From contig JACKQL020000036.1 of assembly GCA_018296165.2 (NCBI GenBank), forward strand, positions 434,001 through 498,000: DNA of 64,000 bases, read 5' to 3'. The DNA comes from Termitomyces sp. T153 (Eukaryota > Basidiomycota > Agaricomycetes > Agaricales > Lyophyllaceae). Positions within the stretch are counted from its first letter, which is position 1. Each line of letters begins with the position of its first letter. Made by a program: the position numbers and the translations under genes. The notes under the pieces were generated by a model, which did no database searches, was not told the DNA's origin, and was given only the letters and a program-made list of their open reading frames with translations. This document shows positions 54,554-64,000 of the stretch, in pieces.

Positions 54554-56180
54554 TTTGAAGCCAATGCCAGATTCCCTGATAACAACACTACTTATCAAAA
54601 CTTTCTAACCAAGTTTGTCTATGAAGCTTCCAAAAGGACTTGGAAGGGGAGGCAAAGAGGAACAGCTATTAGGAGGATGTACTTTGCTTCACCCAGACAG
54701 GGAGAAAGGTTCTACCTCAGGATGCTCCTGGTAGTTGTGACCAATGCAACATCATGGGCTGATCTCAGGGCAGTCAATGGCCACACCTATCCTACTTACA
54801 AGAAGGCATGCAAGGCCCTTGGTCTTCTAGAAGATGATGCAGAATGGAGGCAGTGTCTTGCTGAAGCTGCTCCAATCCAATCAGGATCAGCTCTCAGATA
54901 GCTCTTTTGCACTATCCTATTCCACTGTGCTCCTACTACTCCAGAGGCTCTATGGGATGAATTCAAGCACTCCATTTGTGATGATCTTCAACACAGATAG
55001 GAGAATATCAGGCAATACAAGGACAGAGTCTTTACTGATGAAGATGTCTATGACTATGGCCTTCATCTGATCAATGACAACCTGAAGAATTTTGGCAAGA
55101 CTCTTTAAGACTTTCCAAACATGCCAGAACCCCAACAAGTTTGGAATGTGATTCCAGGCAAGTTGAACATTGTATAAAGAGTTGACATTGATACTGATCA
55201 AATGATTTTAGGAAATAGGCTTTTGCAAGAAGAAACAGATTATGATGTTGAGGTGTTGAAGAGAAGGGTGGATGAAAACAAGGCCAGCTTTAATGGTGAA
55301 AAACTGGGGGCCTTCAATGAAGTTATGGACTCTGTGGACAACAACTTGGGCAAGATGATATTCATTCACAGTGCAGGTGGATGTGGCAAAACATTTGTCT
55401 GCAACACTTTGGCTTCTGCTGTTTGGTCCAATAGAGATGTGGCATTATGTGTAGCATCATCTGGGATTGCTGCCTTATTGCTAGAGGGTGGTAGAACTGC
55501 ACATACAAGGTTCAAAATTCCCATTCCTGCTCTAAATACATCCATTGCCAATATCAAGAGAGGAACTCAGTTGTCTCAACTCCTACTCCAGACCAAAGTT
55601 GTCATCTTGGATGAAGTCCCAATGCAACACAAAAATGCCATGTGGATTGAGGGTTCAGAGACATCCTGAAGAAGGATGTTCCTTTTGGTGGAGTGACTGT
55701 GGTGTTTGGAGGAGATTTTAGGCAAATGCTCCCAGTTATCCAACAAAGACTCAGGCAGCAGATGATTGCTGCTTCACTCAAAAGAGGAAGACTTTGGGAT
55801 CAGATTCAAGTCTACTACTTGGTTCCAAACATGAGATTGGATCAGACTCCTGATAACATTGCTCATGCAGCTTGATTATTGGATGTTGGTGCTAGAAAAA
55901 ACCAACTTCCAGAAACCATGATCTGTGATGACAATTCTGTCACTGAATTGATCTCTTTCACTTATCCTCATATTGATCACCATCAAGATGATCAATATTA
56001 CCTGGACCATACCATTCTTTCTGGCAAGAACTCTGATGTAGAGCATATCAAATCAGAAATGTCCAGGAGAAGAGAAAATCTTGAAGAGTGCAGACTCTAT
56101 TATATCTGATGATGGAAATCCTAATGGCCTTGGATTGTATCTCCTCAGTGGCAGCTCAATCACATGGCTAGCAGAGGGGA
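54554..56180 (+). pseudogene. Helitron Pif1-type helicase region, disrupted
   Basis: Continuation of the Helitron protein: VYEASKRTWKGRQRG, MYFASPRQGERFYLRMLLVV, GKMIFIHSAGGCGKTFVCNT with Walker A at about 55376-55393, VVILDEVPMQHKNAM with Walker B at about 55598-55615, and [20 protein letters not shown]. Stops interrupt it at several places (54898, 54997, 55106 and 55177 approximately). A frameshift lies near 55651 and another near 56055, where PGEEKILKSADSIISDDG resumes in a different frame. Motifs end near 56180, short of a full helicase C-terminus, so the 3' part is truncated. Confidence 0.85.
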
Positions 56181-56440
56181 ATCCAAAGTATATTTAGCAA
56201 GGTAACCAACAATATAAATAGTAACTAATCACCTAGCAGAGGGGAATCCAAAGAGAACAAGTCTAAGGATCCCTGCTGCTTGGTGCAGTGTATCAGCAGA
56301 TGGCAGAGGCATGGGAACAACTGTACAGCAGGCTGGAGCTAGTCTTAACTCTGGAGGAGTGCTTAACAGGGAACTACAAAGAGTTCCAAGGGCCTCCAGA
56401 GATCTTCAGGAGTCTGGAACAAGCTGTGGAGATTGCCATG
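56181..56440 (+). mobile_element. Fragment of an older repeat split by the LTR element (left part)
   Basis: An open frame (56288 onward) reads YQQMAEAWEQLYSRLELVL and EFQGPPEIFRSLEQAVEIAM up to the insertion site. The right-hand flank of the LTR element (63812 onward) continues in the same frame with EVGNGSQRSEMEVP before a stop. The host sequence looks like coding DNA of an unknown element. Its link to the Helitron is unclear. Confidence 0.5.
56436..56440. other. Target-site duplication CCATG, left copy
   Basis: The five bases directly before the 5' LTR equal the five directly after the 3' LTR (63807-63811). Five-base duplications are typical of Ty3/gypsy and Ty1/copia integration. Confidence 0.88.
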
Positions 56441-57588
56441 TGTCACGACCCATTCCCTGGACCCACACACATTGTCCAATGACCCCCCGCCCCCCCAGAA
56501 CCTCCCCCAACACCTCGCCAAACTTCCACAGTGCTCCACGCCTACTCCAGCTAACTCCAACGCATCCTTGGCTAACTCCAATGGCCCCCTGGCCAACTCC
56601 AACATCTTCCCTGCAGACGGCAATGCTTCCTCTGGATCTCCTGAGCTCCTAGGACCATTCCTCTGCCATGCTGGACCCCGTTACACATTATCAACTTGAC
56701 ACCCTGGTTCCTCCAACTTACTTTGAAGTATCACAATGACCTCAGAATGGCCTGCGTCACCAATTGATCCCATCAATATATCAATGCAGCCTGCCCTCCG
56801 ATCATAACCGACACCCATTGACTCTGTCGAGCTCTGCCAAGCCCTGCCACCACAGCCAATGTCCCCCAGAGTTCTCCAGTAGTCAGTATATAAGACGTAG
56901 AGTAGCTCTTTGTACTCTAGTCTTGATATTGCTTAATGTTACCTATGGTCTGATTGTTTCTCTCTTGTGTTCCGTGTTCTGTGTCTCATTTTCTTACTCT
57001 CAGTCTCCCGGTCTTGTCTTGTCTCTATTCTGTTATTGTTTTTGTTATTGTTTCGTATCTCCACCTGAATCTATTCTTGTTCTCGTCTCCATCTCATCTT
57101 GACTCCATCTCATTTTGTTTGATTCTGTCTCATCTCGTTTGATCTGTCCTGTCCATTGTGTTCCTATCTTTCCCAACCTTAATGCCTTTGCAAACCCTGC
57201 AATTATGATTACAAATCCCAGACACCTCTTTAACCAACTCCGGACCTTGCTACATGCTCAGCTCCAAACTCTATCAACTCTGTTGATCCCCCATCAAACT
57301 CTGGCTCTGCTTCCATCACTTGCATAGCCTCCGCCTCCTCCGCACCTGCAATACTCACATACAGACTTGTGCCTGAACCCCACCAAGCCCATCCCCCTTC
57401 CCTGCAGCTCATCCCCTACTCCTCTGGACCTCCCCAGACTTGCTTGGATCAATCTCCACCAACTATCCTCACAAGTCCCCAGTGTTTGGGACACCTCTGA
57501 ATGCCCAGTTGTCAGTGCAGGGAATCATGTCTGCCTAGTAAGGACTTGCCCAGTGTAGCTGAGCCCCCGTGGTCAGCGGAACCTGACA
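56441..57588 (+). repeat. 5' LTR
   Basis: 1148-bp long terminal repeat, near-identical to the 3' LTR. It contains a CCAAT box (56856-56860) and a TATA box (TATATAA, 56887-56893) followed by AGCTCTTTGTACTC, the likely transcription start area. A T/C-rich block follows from about 56955 to 57170. Divergence from the 3' copy is mainly transitions, often CG in one copy and TG or CA in the other. Confidence 0.92.
56856..56893 (+). promoter_or_regulatory. CCAAT and TATA boxes of the 5' LTR
   Basis: CCAAT and TATATAAG are about 30 bp apart and conserved in both LTR copies, as expected for an RNA polymerase II promoter driving the retrotransposon transcript. Confidence 0.7.
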
Positions 57589-57606
57589 TAATATCAAGAC
57601 TCTACC
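57589..57606 (+). other. Possible decayed primer-binding site
   Basis: The interior starts TAATATCAAGACTC. It resembles a tRNA primer-binding site of the TGG-TATCAGAGCTC kind after several G-to-A changes. The similarity is suggestive only. Confidence 0.35.
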
Positions 57607-60600
57607 TTACCCCATTTGTGATGTCCACGCCAGCTCCGCACACACATTTGCCAAACACTTCCAATGTCTATGGTCAACCCATGCCTGGGAACCCTTATGA
57701 TTCATATGGCCCTGCCCAATTTGCCAAGGCACATTGAGTCATGGACCTGACACCAAACATCCCTTCTGCTCTGGTTACATCCATACAACAGCTCTCTCCA
57801 TGGACACTCTCCTCACCCATGCCCAACCCTACACCACTCCCACAGACCACCTCCCACCCTTCCCCACCCTCTCCACCAGCTCCGCTCCCCTGCAAAGGTC
57901 AACCCCAATGTCACCAAAAGCAGCACACTAAACTCTGGCAATAATTTGACCCAATGATTGACAAACTTCTCCAAAAGCACTCCCTCAATCTCCACAAAGC
58001 CACCCAGATGAATCACAATGCCCCAACTCACAATAAGGGACCACTCCAGGCACCCCCGCAGCTACTCTGGAACCCTCACTCACTACATTGACAACTTCCC
58101 CCATTTGATCTAGAACCTCCAACATTAAAAACACTCGATGGCAACCCCCTCTGCACACTGCCATCAGACAAGAACTCTGCCACCAAACTACACCACCTCC
58201 AGCAAAAGAAACCCCAGCATCAGAGTCACCCTGCCAGAATGAACTATAGGGAAAAGAAGATCCTATGCAAAGTAGTTTCCCAGAATACTCTGAACTTGCT
58301 GACATGGTTTACATAAGGGAGGGGGAAGCCCCACCATCATCCCTGAAACCATCGATCAACCCTCTCGAAGCTCCAAAAACCCCCCAACAATAAAGAACAT
58401 ATGCTCCGATGTCCCTGGAGGGCCTGCCCGCTAAGTGACTTGAGCAAGCTCAATGGTTCAAATAATGCCGTGCCAGGTCAAGGCCGCCCCGACCAATCCC
58501 TCTGAGCCACTCCAAAGCCCCCCATGCAACTCCAGACCCTGGCAATACAACTCCGGGGCCCCCGCCCCAACTCTGACATTCAACCCAGGGGAACTACAAT
58601 GCCAACCAAAATGACGATGCCCTGCAGCACCCACTCCACAATCACAAATCACTGAGTAACAACTCCGCGAAACCCCACCCATACACTGGGAGACATCTAT
58701 CAAACCGGGACCACACCACCAGAGCACCCAGAAACAAACCCCATATAAAGTAGTTTCTCTGGAGTGCCCTGAAATTGCTGATGCCTCCCATAAGAAGCGA
58801 TTAGTTTTTCCCTCTGTTGCTACTCATCCCAAATTGACATTGGAAGGAGGCCACAACCCCCCAACGACAACTCGACATTGAAGAAAGTGCCACCCCATTG
58901 GCAAGGGTGTCACATGCCACAACCCGCCCACAGAGCCCCAGACCCACCACTGTACTGCTCCCCTCCCCCAACAAAATGCTTCCCCAACAAGAGAATAAAC
59001 TCTGGGACCCCCCAAGTAGTTTTCCCCCAAATTCCGCAACACCCCCAGCAAAATCTAACCATGCTGATGGAGATCAATCCAGATGCCCAGAATGATGAGG
59101 TGGCCCCTCCGACTCTGCCCCAACAATCAAGGAACCACTGATGCCTTCTAAAGAAGCAACACCTTTTCCCAATCAGAAACTTAGTTGACTGCCCCACAGT
59201 GCCAAGACCTACCCCACCCCATTCATAGCGACCTCCGGACCGCTCCAGAGCACAAATATAAGAAACAACACCCTGAACCCATGCAGACCAATCCCGCCCC
59301 GTTCCACCAAAACCAAGAGAGCTCCACCAGTAAAGTCAACACTTTGCTGACCCCCACTGCCTCTGCTGCCAGCTCCGCCCTGAGAAAGGATGAAAACCAC
59401 TGACTGAGGCCCTGAGCTCACCCTGAACTACCCCCGCCCTGACTCGCCGAGCGTAAAAGAGCTCCGCCAGCAAGGCCAATGCTCCGCCAACCCTCACACC
59501 ACCCTATTACTGGCTCTGCCCTGGGAAGGGACGAAAGACCACCAGCCCCCGCACTGCCTTTGTACCACTGGTCCCACACACTCCACCAACAAACCAGTAA
59601 CCCTTAGGCCCTCAATACAGTCCCCCGACACAGCTCCACCAAAAGAACCACCTACCCCAAGAGGAATAACCCATGAGACAACAGCCCCCAAACTCCCCCT
59701 TGCCCCAGAGCACCTCTGCTAGGACAAGACAGTCACCAACCAAATCCCACACTGCCTCTGCCAAAAAGAGGCCTCCACCAATTCAACCCAGGCAGCACCT
59801 CAAGTTCTAGAGAATGACAGAACTACATAAGACTTCTCTGACCATCTCTGGACTTACCCTTGGCCAGAAATGGAGAGCAAGGTCATGTAAATGGCCTAGA
59901 ACTCACAAACCTCAACTCCAGACCAAAAGAAACTCATTGAGACTGGCCACCCCAAACCCTGCCCTCTTGTCAACTACACTCTAAAGCACACCAAAACACT
60001 ACCTGAGCACACCCATCTCTGAACACAATACTCCAGAGTGTGACCTCGATTAGAGCCAACACTTTGGAGTGCAGCAAGGCCTGAACCCAGTATACCTGCA
60101 ATGAAATACAATGCTCCGGAGCTCAACAAACCTCCACCACACACAAACCCACTAAAATACAAAGCCCAGACACCAACAACCAAAGGATGGCAACACCTAC
60201 CCTAAGGGAGCCCCCAACGAACTATTACAAGGACTACCTCACACTGGGACCACACCTCTATGCTGCCAAGGACTTCTGCCTCTGACTGGCCCCACCTCCA
60301 AGGACAAACTTCACCCTGCCACCCCCACCACTGTCCAAAGAGACCTCTGCCATCTCCACCAGCTGTGTTGGTATAAGGGTCTCCACTCCACCCCCCCTAA
60401 CCCACACAATGCTTGACCTCGCTGCAGACAGAGGACAGCCCCTACAACTTTGGTCTAAAACCCCAAGAGTCAAGCCAAACAACGCTGCCGTCAATGCCCC
60501 AAAATGCAACGGAACCCCGCAGGAGGACTCCCAACACCCTGTCAAGCCTTGGGACTTCCTCCCACAATACTCCGCCAAGTCCTGCAATGACCCCAGGACT

Positions 60601-62645
60601 AGCTAACACAGACGGCAAACAAGGGGCTTAACCCCCACCTCTGGACTTACTAGGGATTCAACTCCCACCTGCACCCCTGCATGTTTTTACTTACCCTCAC
60701 ACACACTAAAGCTCACCACACGTGCCCAGGAGCATCGACCAAAATTGCATTAACAACGATATAATACAACAAAAAGGGGGTAGGCGATGGGGCGTAGAGC
60801 AACAAGAGGATGGAGTCCGACTGCTCCCTCAACCCCTCCCCCCCTCAGGAAACCCCCTCCCTTCCTCCCCAATCCCCAAATCAATCTCCATTTAGGCCTG
60901 CACCACTACTAGAACCTCTGCCAACTCTGGCAAGGCCTCCTCTGCATCCACTGCCACCTCCCACCATGACTCTGGGGCCACCGTGTTGTGCTGCCAATGC
61001 CCCACCAGCAACCTCCCCATTCTCGCCATCCCCTGCTAAAGCTCCAGAGGGTAATCCACGGATATCTGTGTCAACCTGTCTTGGATCAACACTAGTGCTG
61101 CGGAGGCACTGTCTAGGAGAACTCGGTGCTCCTGCACCCAGCCTAACCAAAGACAATTCATTAGCAACAAAATGGAGAACTGGGGAGACACTTACAAAGG
61201 ACCCCCATATGGTCTGAGATGGCCTCACTGGCCAGCCAATCCTCCCTCCGCCCCACTGCCTGCAGCTCCACCCACAATGAACCACCCTCTGACGCCACCT
61301 ACTGCCCCTCTGCCACCTCCGTGGGTCATACCTCCCACTGTGTCAGATGCTCCCACAAACCCCGCACCTCCAATGCCCACTCTGTTGCCACTCGCACCAA
61401 AGTGTCCCGCTCCCACTGCAGTGCCCCCTTCTCCCTCTATGCCGTGTCCAGATCCTCCCATACCTATTGGAGCTCCCCCTCTCATGCTGTCAATGCTGTC
61501 ATCAAAGCCTCCACCTGCCGACGTAGGAAAACCTCTGTGATTGAAGGCGGGGGCTCTGGGGAACTTGAAGCCTCTTTCAATGGCGTGCCTGAGGTAGGAG
61601 AGTAAAAGTGAGGCCCCAGAGGCCCTGCCATTGACTTGTGTCCCTGTGGCCTCTTGCTGGGCCCTGCCTCTGACAGCGGGGAGGCCCTCCACTTCCCCTT
61701 ATCCACCGCTGCCAGCCTCCTCCCTCCGCCCACCCCATGGAGGTCCTGCCTTTCCTGCAGGTTGCCCTGCACCCCCCTTCCCCAACACCCTGGCCTTCCA
61801 CGCCTTGCCCAGCTGCCCCTGCACCCCACTCTTGTCCCACTCCTGTTCTGCGGCAATGCATGCCACCTGCCACTTCAATGAAATCAAGCACTTCTCGTGC
61901 CTTGTATGGCATGGAAGGCACACAGAGGTGTCACATTGTGAGCCCACGGAGGGCCCATCAAATTTGCACAGCTCACCTCACTGAGTACAAAGAGTACACT
62001 ACAACCAAATGATCAGTAAATGCAACCAAAAGAGCTTGAAAACTACCGGGGCCTAGTTCAAACACCACTCCAGCATTGGGGGGCCCCGAGCCCACACCAA
62101 CACCCTCATGAACTTCTCTGCTGTCACCTCCACCTGCAGAACTGGCTGTGCCTGTGGAACTCCCTCCCCACCCCCCGCCGTCAAACTTGACTCTGTGGGA
62201 CAAACTCTAGTCTGTCCTGAGCTCCTCTCTTGAGTAAAGCCCCCAGAAGAGCCCAACACCATTGTGACCCACCCTGCAAAACTCCATCAATTACCCCAAA
62301 AAAACAAGTAGACACTACTGACAACTCTGGTACATGGCACTGACCCAATGCCAGCACTCAAACTCCTCCCCCTTACTGTCGTACACCACCACCTCATCCA
62401 CATCGGAAAACCATGGAGCTGAGTGATCGGAGGAGGACATGGAAGAAATTTTCGGGGGAATCCTGGAGTATGTTCAAGTCTTTTGATTGATTGGGAAGAA
62501 CCCCCTGATGAAGCGGCAACCATGCTTTGACTTTGCCTCCCATGCTGCCATCATTCACTGCAGATTGATCAATATTACTTGGCTTTGACTCCCATGCCCC
62601 TGCCAATCCCTGACCTGTGCCCCGCGTCTCGAGGGTCTCAACACT
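57607..62645. other. Interior of the LTR element, no intact genes
   Basis: Cytosine-rich on the plus strand with many short frames. The first frame (57620 on) begins MSTPAPHTHLPNTSNVYGQP in the place of gag. Near 58745 a stretch reads CPEIADASHKKRLVFPSV and LTLEGGHNPP, spaced like the region before reverse transcriptase in gypsy polyproteins, but no reverse transcriptase or integrase motif was found. Similar blocks recur near 58268, 58745 and 59016 (AGTAGTTT...), so internal duplication is likely. Minus-strand frames at 61225-61947 are glycine-rich, with a Cys cluster VCLPCHTRHEKCLI. Confidence 0.55.
61225..61947 (-). pseudogene. Antisense Cys/Gly-rich open frames inside the LTR element
   Basis: Overlapping minus-strand frames show DTSVCLPCHTRHEKCLISLK and then a long Gly/Ala-rich part (FVGASDTVGGMTHGGGRG) ending at 61225. 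The C-x-x-C...K-C spacing could belong to a former zinc-knuckle-type protein. The strong strand skew of the element could also create such frames by chance. Confidence 0.28.
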
Positions 62646-62659
62646 GAAAGGGAGGGTGA
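62646..62659 (+). other. Polypurine tract of the LTR element
   Basis: AAAGGGAGGGTGA lies immediately before the 3' LTR, the expected position of the plus-strand priming site of reverse transcription. Confidence 0.7.
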
Positions 62660-63806
62660 TGTCACGACCTGTTCCCTGGACCCCCACACATTGTCCAATG
62701 ACCCCCCACCCCCCCAGAACCTCTCCCGACGCCTTGCCAAACTTCCACAGTGCTCCATGCCTACTCCAGCTAACTTCGACACATCCTCGGCTAATTCCAA
62801 TGGCCCCCTGGCCAACTCCGACATCTTTCCTGCAGTCAGCAATGCTTCCCCTGGATCTTCTGAGCCCCTGGGACCATTTCCCCGCCATGCCAGACCCCAT
62901 TACATGTCATCAACTCAACACCCTGGTTCCTCCAACTTACTTTGAAGTATCACAATGACCTCAGAATGGCCTGCATCACCAATTGATCCCATCAACATAT
63001 CAATGCAGCCTGCCCTCCAATTGTAACTGACACCTGTTGACTTTGTCGAGCTCTGCCAAGCCCTGCCACCACAGCCAATATCCCCCAGAGTTCTCCAGTA
63101 GTCAGTATATAAGACGTAGAGTAGCTCTTTGTACTCTAGTCTTGATATTGCTTAATGTTACCTATGGTCTGATTGTTTCTCTCTCGTGTTCCATGTTCTG
63201 TGTCTTATTTTCTTACTCTCAGTCTCCCAGTCTTGTCTTGTCTCTATTCCGTTATTGTTTTTGTTATTGTTTTGTATCTCCGCCTGAATCTATTCTTGTT
63301 CTCGTCTCCATCTCATCTTGACTCCATCTCATTTTGTTTGATTCTGTCTCATCTCGTTTGATCTGTCCTGTCCATTGTGTTCCTATCTTTCCCAACCTTA
63401 ACGCCTTTGTGAACCCCGCAATTACAATTACAAATCCCAGACACTCTTTAACCAACTCTGGACCTCGCTACATGCTCAGCTCTGAACTCTATCAACCCTG
63501 TTGATTCCCCATCAAACTCCAGCTCCACTTCCATCACTTGCATAGCCTCTGCCTCCTCTGCACCCACAATACTCACATACAGACTTGTGCCTGAACCCTG
63601 CCAAGCCTGTCCCCCTTCCCTGCAGCTCATCCCCTACTCCTCTGGACCTCCCCAGACTTGCTTGGATCAATCTCCACCAACTATCCTCACAAGTCCCCAG
63701 TGTTTGGGACACCTCTGAATGCCCAGTTGTCAGTGCAGGGAATCACGTCCACCTAGTAAGGACTTGCTCAGTGTAGCTGAGCCCCCGTGGTCAGCAGAAC
63801 CTGACA
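62660..63806 (+). repeat. 3' LTR
   Basis: 1147-bp direct repeat of the 5' LTR with the same ends. CCAAT is at 63075-63079 and TATATAA at 63106-63112. Followed directly by the CCATG target duplication. Confidence 0.92.
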
Positions 63807-63811
63807 CCATG
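63807..63811. other. Target-site duplication CCATG, right copy
   Basis: Matches the five bases before the 5' LTR, marking the integration site. Confidence 0.88.
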
Positions 63812-64000
63812 GAGGTTGGAAATGGAAGTCAGAGGTCAGAAATGGAAGTCCCCTGACATCACCCCCCCTCTAGCATGCAGTGTCTCAACATGTGGGGTAG
63901 AAGAAGTTCCAGATCACCTGGTCTGCTGATGAGATGGGGTAGATTCCTCAGATGGCTTGTGGTGTGTCTGGGTGCCTCTGGTGGAACTCCCTAATCAGCC
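63812..64000 (+). mobile_element. Fragment of an older repeat split by the LTR element (right part, runs off the window)
   Basis: Continues the frame interrupted at 56440 (EVGNGSQRSEMEVP and a stop). It also contains a short internal direct repeat (two near copies of GGAAATGGAAGTC, at about 63819 and 63839). It extends beyond the window. Confidence 0.45.

Larger units (their letters stand above)
51137..56180 (+). mobile_element. Decayed autonomous Helitron (Rep-helicase), extent approximate
   Basis: Rolling-circle transposon remnant. The reading frame can be followed for about 5 kb through many in-frame stops and at least two frameshifts. In order it shows a Gln/Pro-rich N-terminal region with internal repeats, a Helitron-like N-terminal domain (LIEYPSHYLGSMTVICPHCQ, then QISHLHPYYTPLHYTIIFPT), the Rep domain and the Pif1-type helicase, both listed separately. 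CpG is nearly absent and most premature stops are TAG, TAA or TGA where CAG, CAA, CGA or TGG would fit. Terminal TC and CTRR-hairpin ends were not identified, so both borders are estimates. Confidence 0.85.
56441..63806 (+). mobile_element. LTR retrotransposon, about 7.37 kb, structurally complete but non-coding
   Basis: Two directly repeated LTRs (1148 and 1147 bp) begin TGTCACGACC and end CCTGACA, obeying the TG...CA rule. CCATG target duplications flank them. A purine tract (AAAGGGAGGG, about 62646-62655) precedes the 3' LTR and sets plus-strand orientation. The 5.07 kb interior has no intact gag or pol. Frames are broken throughout, with a possible pol trace near 58745-58870. It is therefore a dead autonomous element or a large non-autonomous derivative. 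Superfamily is uncertain, with gypsy the more likely. Confidence 0.88.

Noticed and set aside
56954..57142. Short Val/Leu/Ser-rich frames present in both LTRs as a gene
   Set aside because: They lie in the T/C-rich part of the LTR downstream of the TATA box and exist only because of base composition.
49340..64000. CRISPR array or prokaryotic-type system in the repeat-rich part
   Set aside because: The repeats are adjacent tandem units or LTRs without regular unique spacers, and the DNA is clearly fungal.

Overview
The window is nuclear DNA of a filamentous basidiomycete, most likely an agaricomycete. Genes are dense and cut by many short introns (about 45-70 bp, mostly GT-AG, some GC-AG). 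Gene spacing is tight and the protein set is typically fungal: an INO80 Ies1 subunit, Atg16, mitochondrial MSH1 and mL59, a Cdc11-type septin, and a beta-glucosidase with a fungal CBM1 cellulose-binding module. The CBM1-GH3 enzyme suggests a plant-litter or wood decomposer. All splice sites were read by eye, so exon structures are models.

Region 1-46 kb is gene-rich euchromatin. In order: the 3' part of ies1 (+); a chromodomain protein (+); AP-1 sigma (-); 6-phosphogluconolactonase (-); Rab7/Ypt7 (-) head-to-head with atg16 (+); a three-RRM Pub1/TIA-1 protein (-); prohibitin-1 (-); a 2.3 kb gene-free stretch with a decayed coiled-coil relic; mitoribosomal mL59 (-); ASNSD1-like asparagine-synthetase-domain protein (-); 6-phosphogluconate dehydrogenase (-); a PH-ORD oxysterol-binding protein (+); CBM1-GH3 beta-glucosidase (+); mitochondrial aconitase (+), tail-to-tail with msh1 (-); a Cdc11-type septin (+); an MIT-like protein (+); a membrane fatty-acid hydroxylase/sterol desaturase-family protein (-); and a GC-rich head-to-head pair made of a small membrane protein (-) and a PXA-domain protein (+). 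The PXA gene carries an apparent frameshift. Most of these are housekeeping genes for trafficking, the pentose phosphate pathway, mitochondria, chromatin and cytoskeleton. No metabolic cluster is evident.

Region 46-49 kb is sparse, with short orphan reading frames of doubtful status. From about 49.3 kb to the end the window is a transposon block. It holds a 47-bp tandem repeat, a decayed autonomous Helitron (Rep HMH motif and Pif1-type helicase, with many stops and frameshifts), and a complete but non-coding 7.4 kb LTR retrotransposon. That element has 1.15 kb LTRs and a 5-bp target duplication, and it is inserted into an older repeat. CpG is almost absent from the Helitron region. The two LTRs differ mainly by C/T and G/A transitions, which fits methylation-driven (RIP-like) decay. 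I found no clearly new biological system. The points most worth a second look are the chromodomain protein, the GC-AG introns and micro-exons of AP-1 sigma, the GC-rich bidirectional pair with a frameshift, and the layered, CpG-depleted transposon block.
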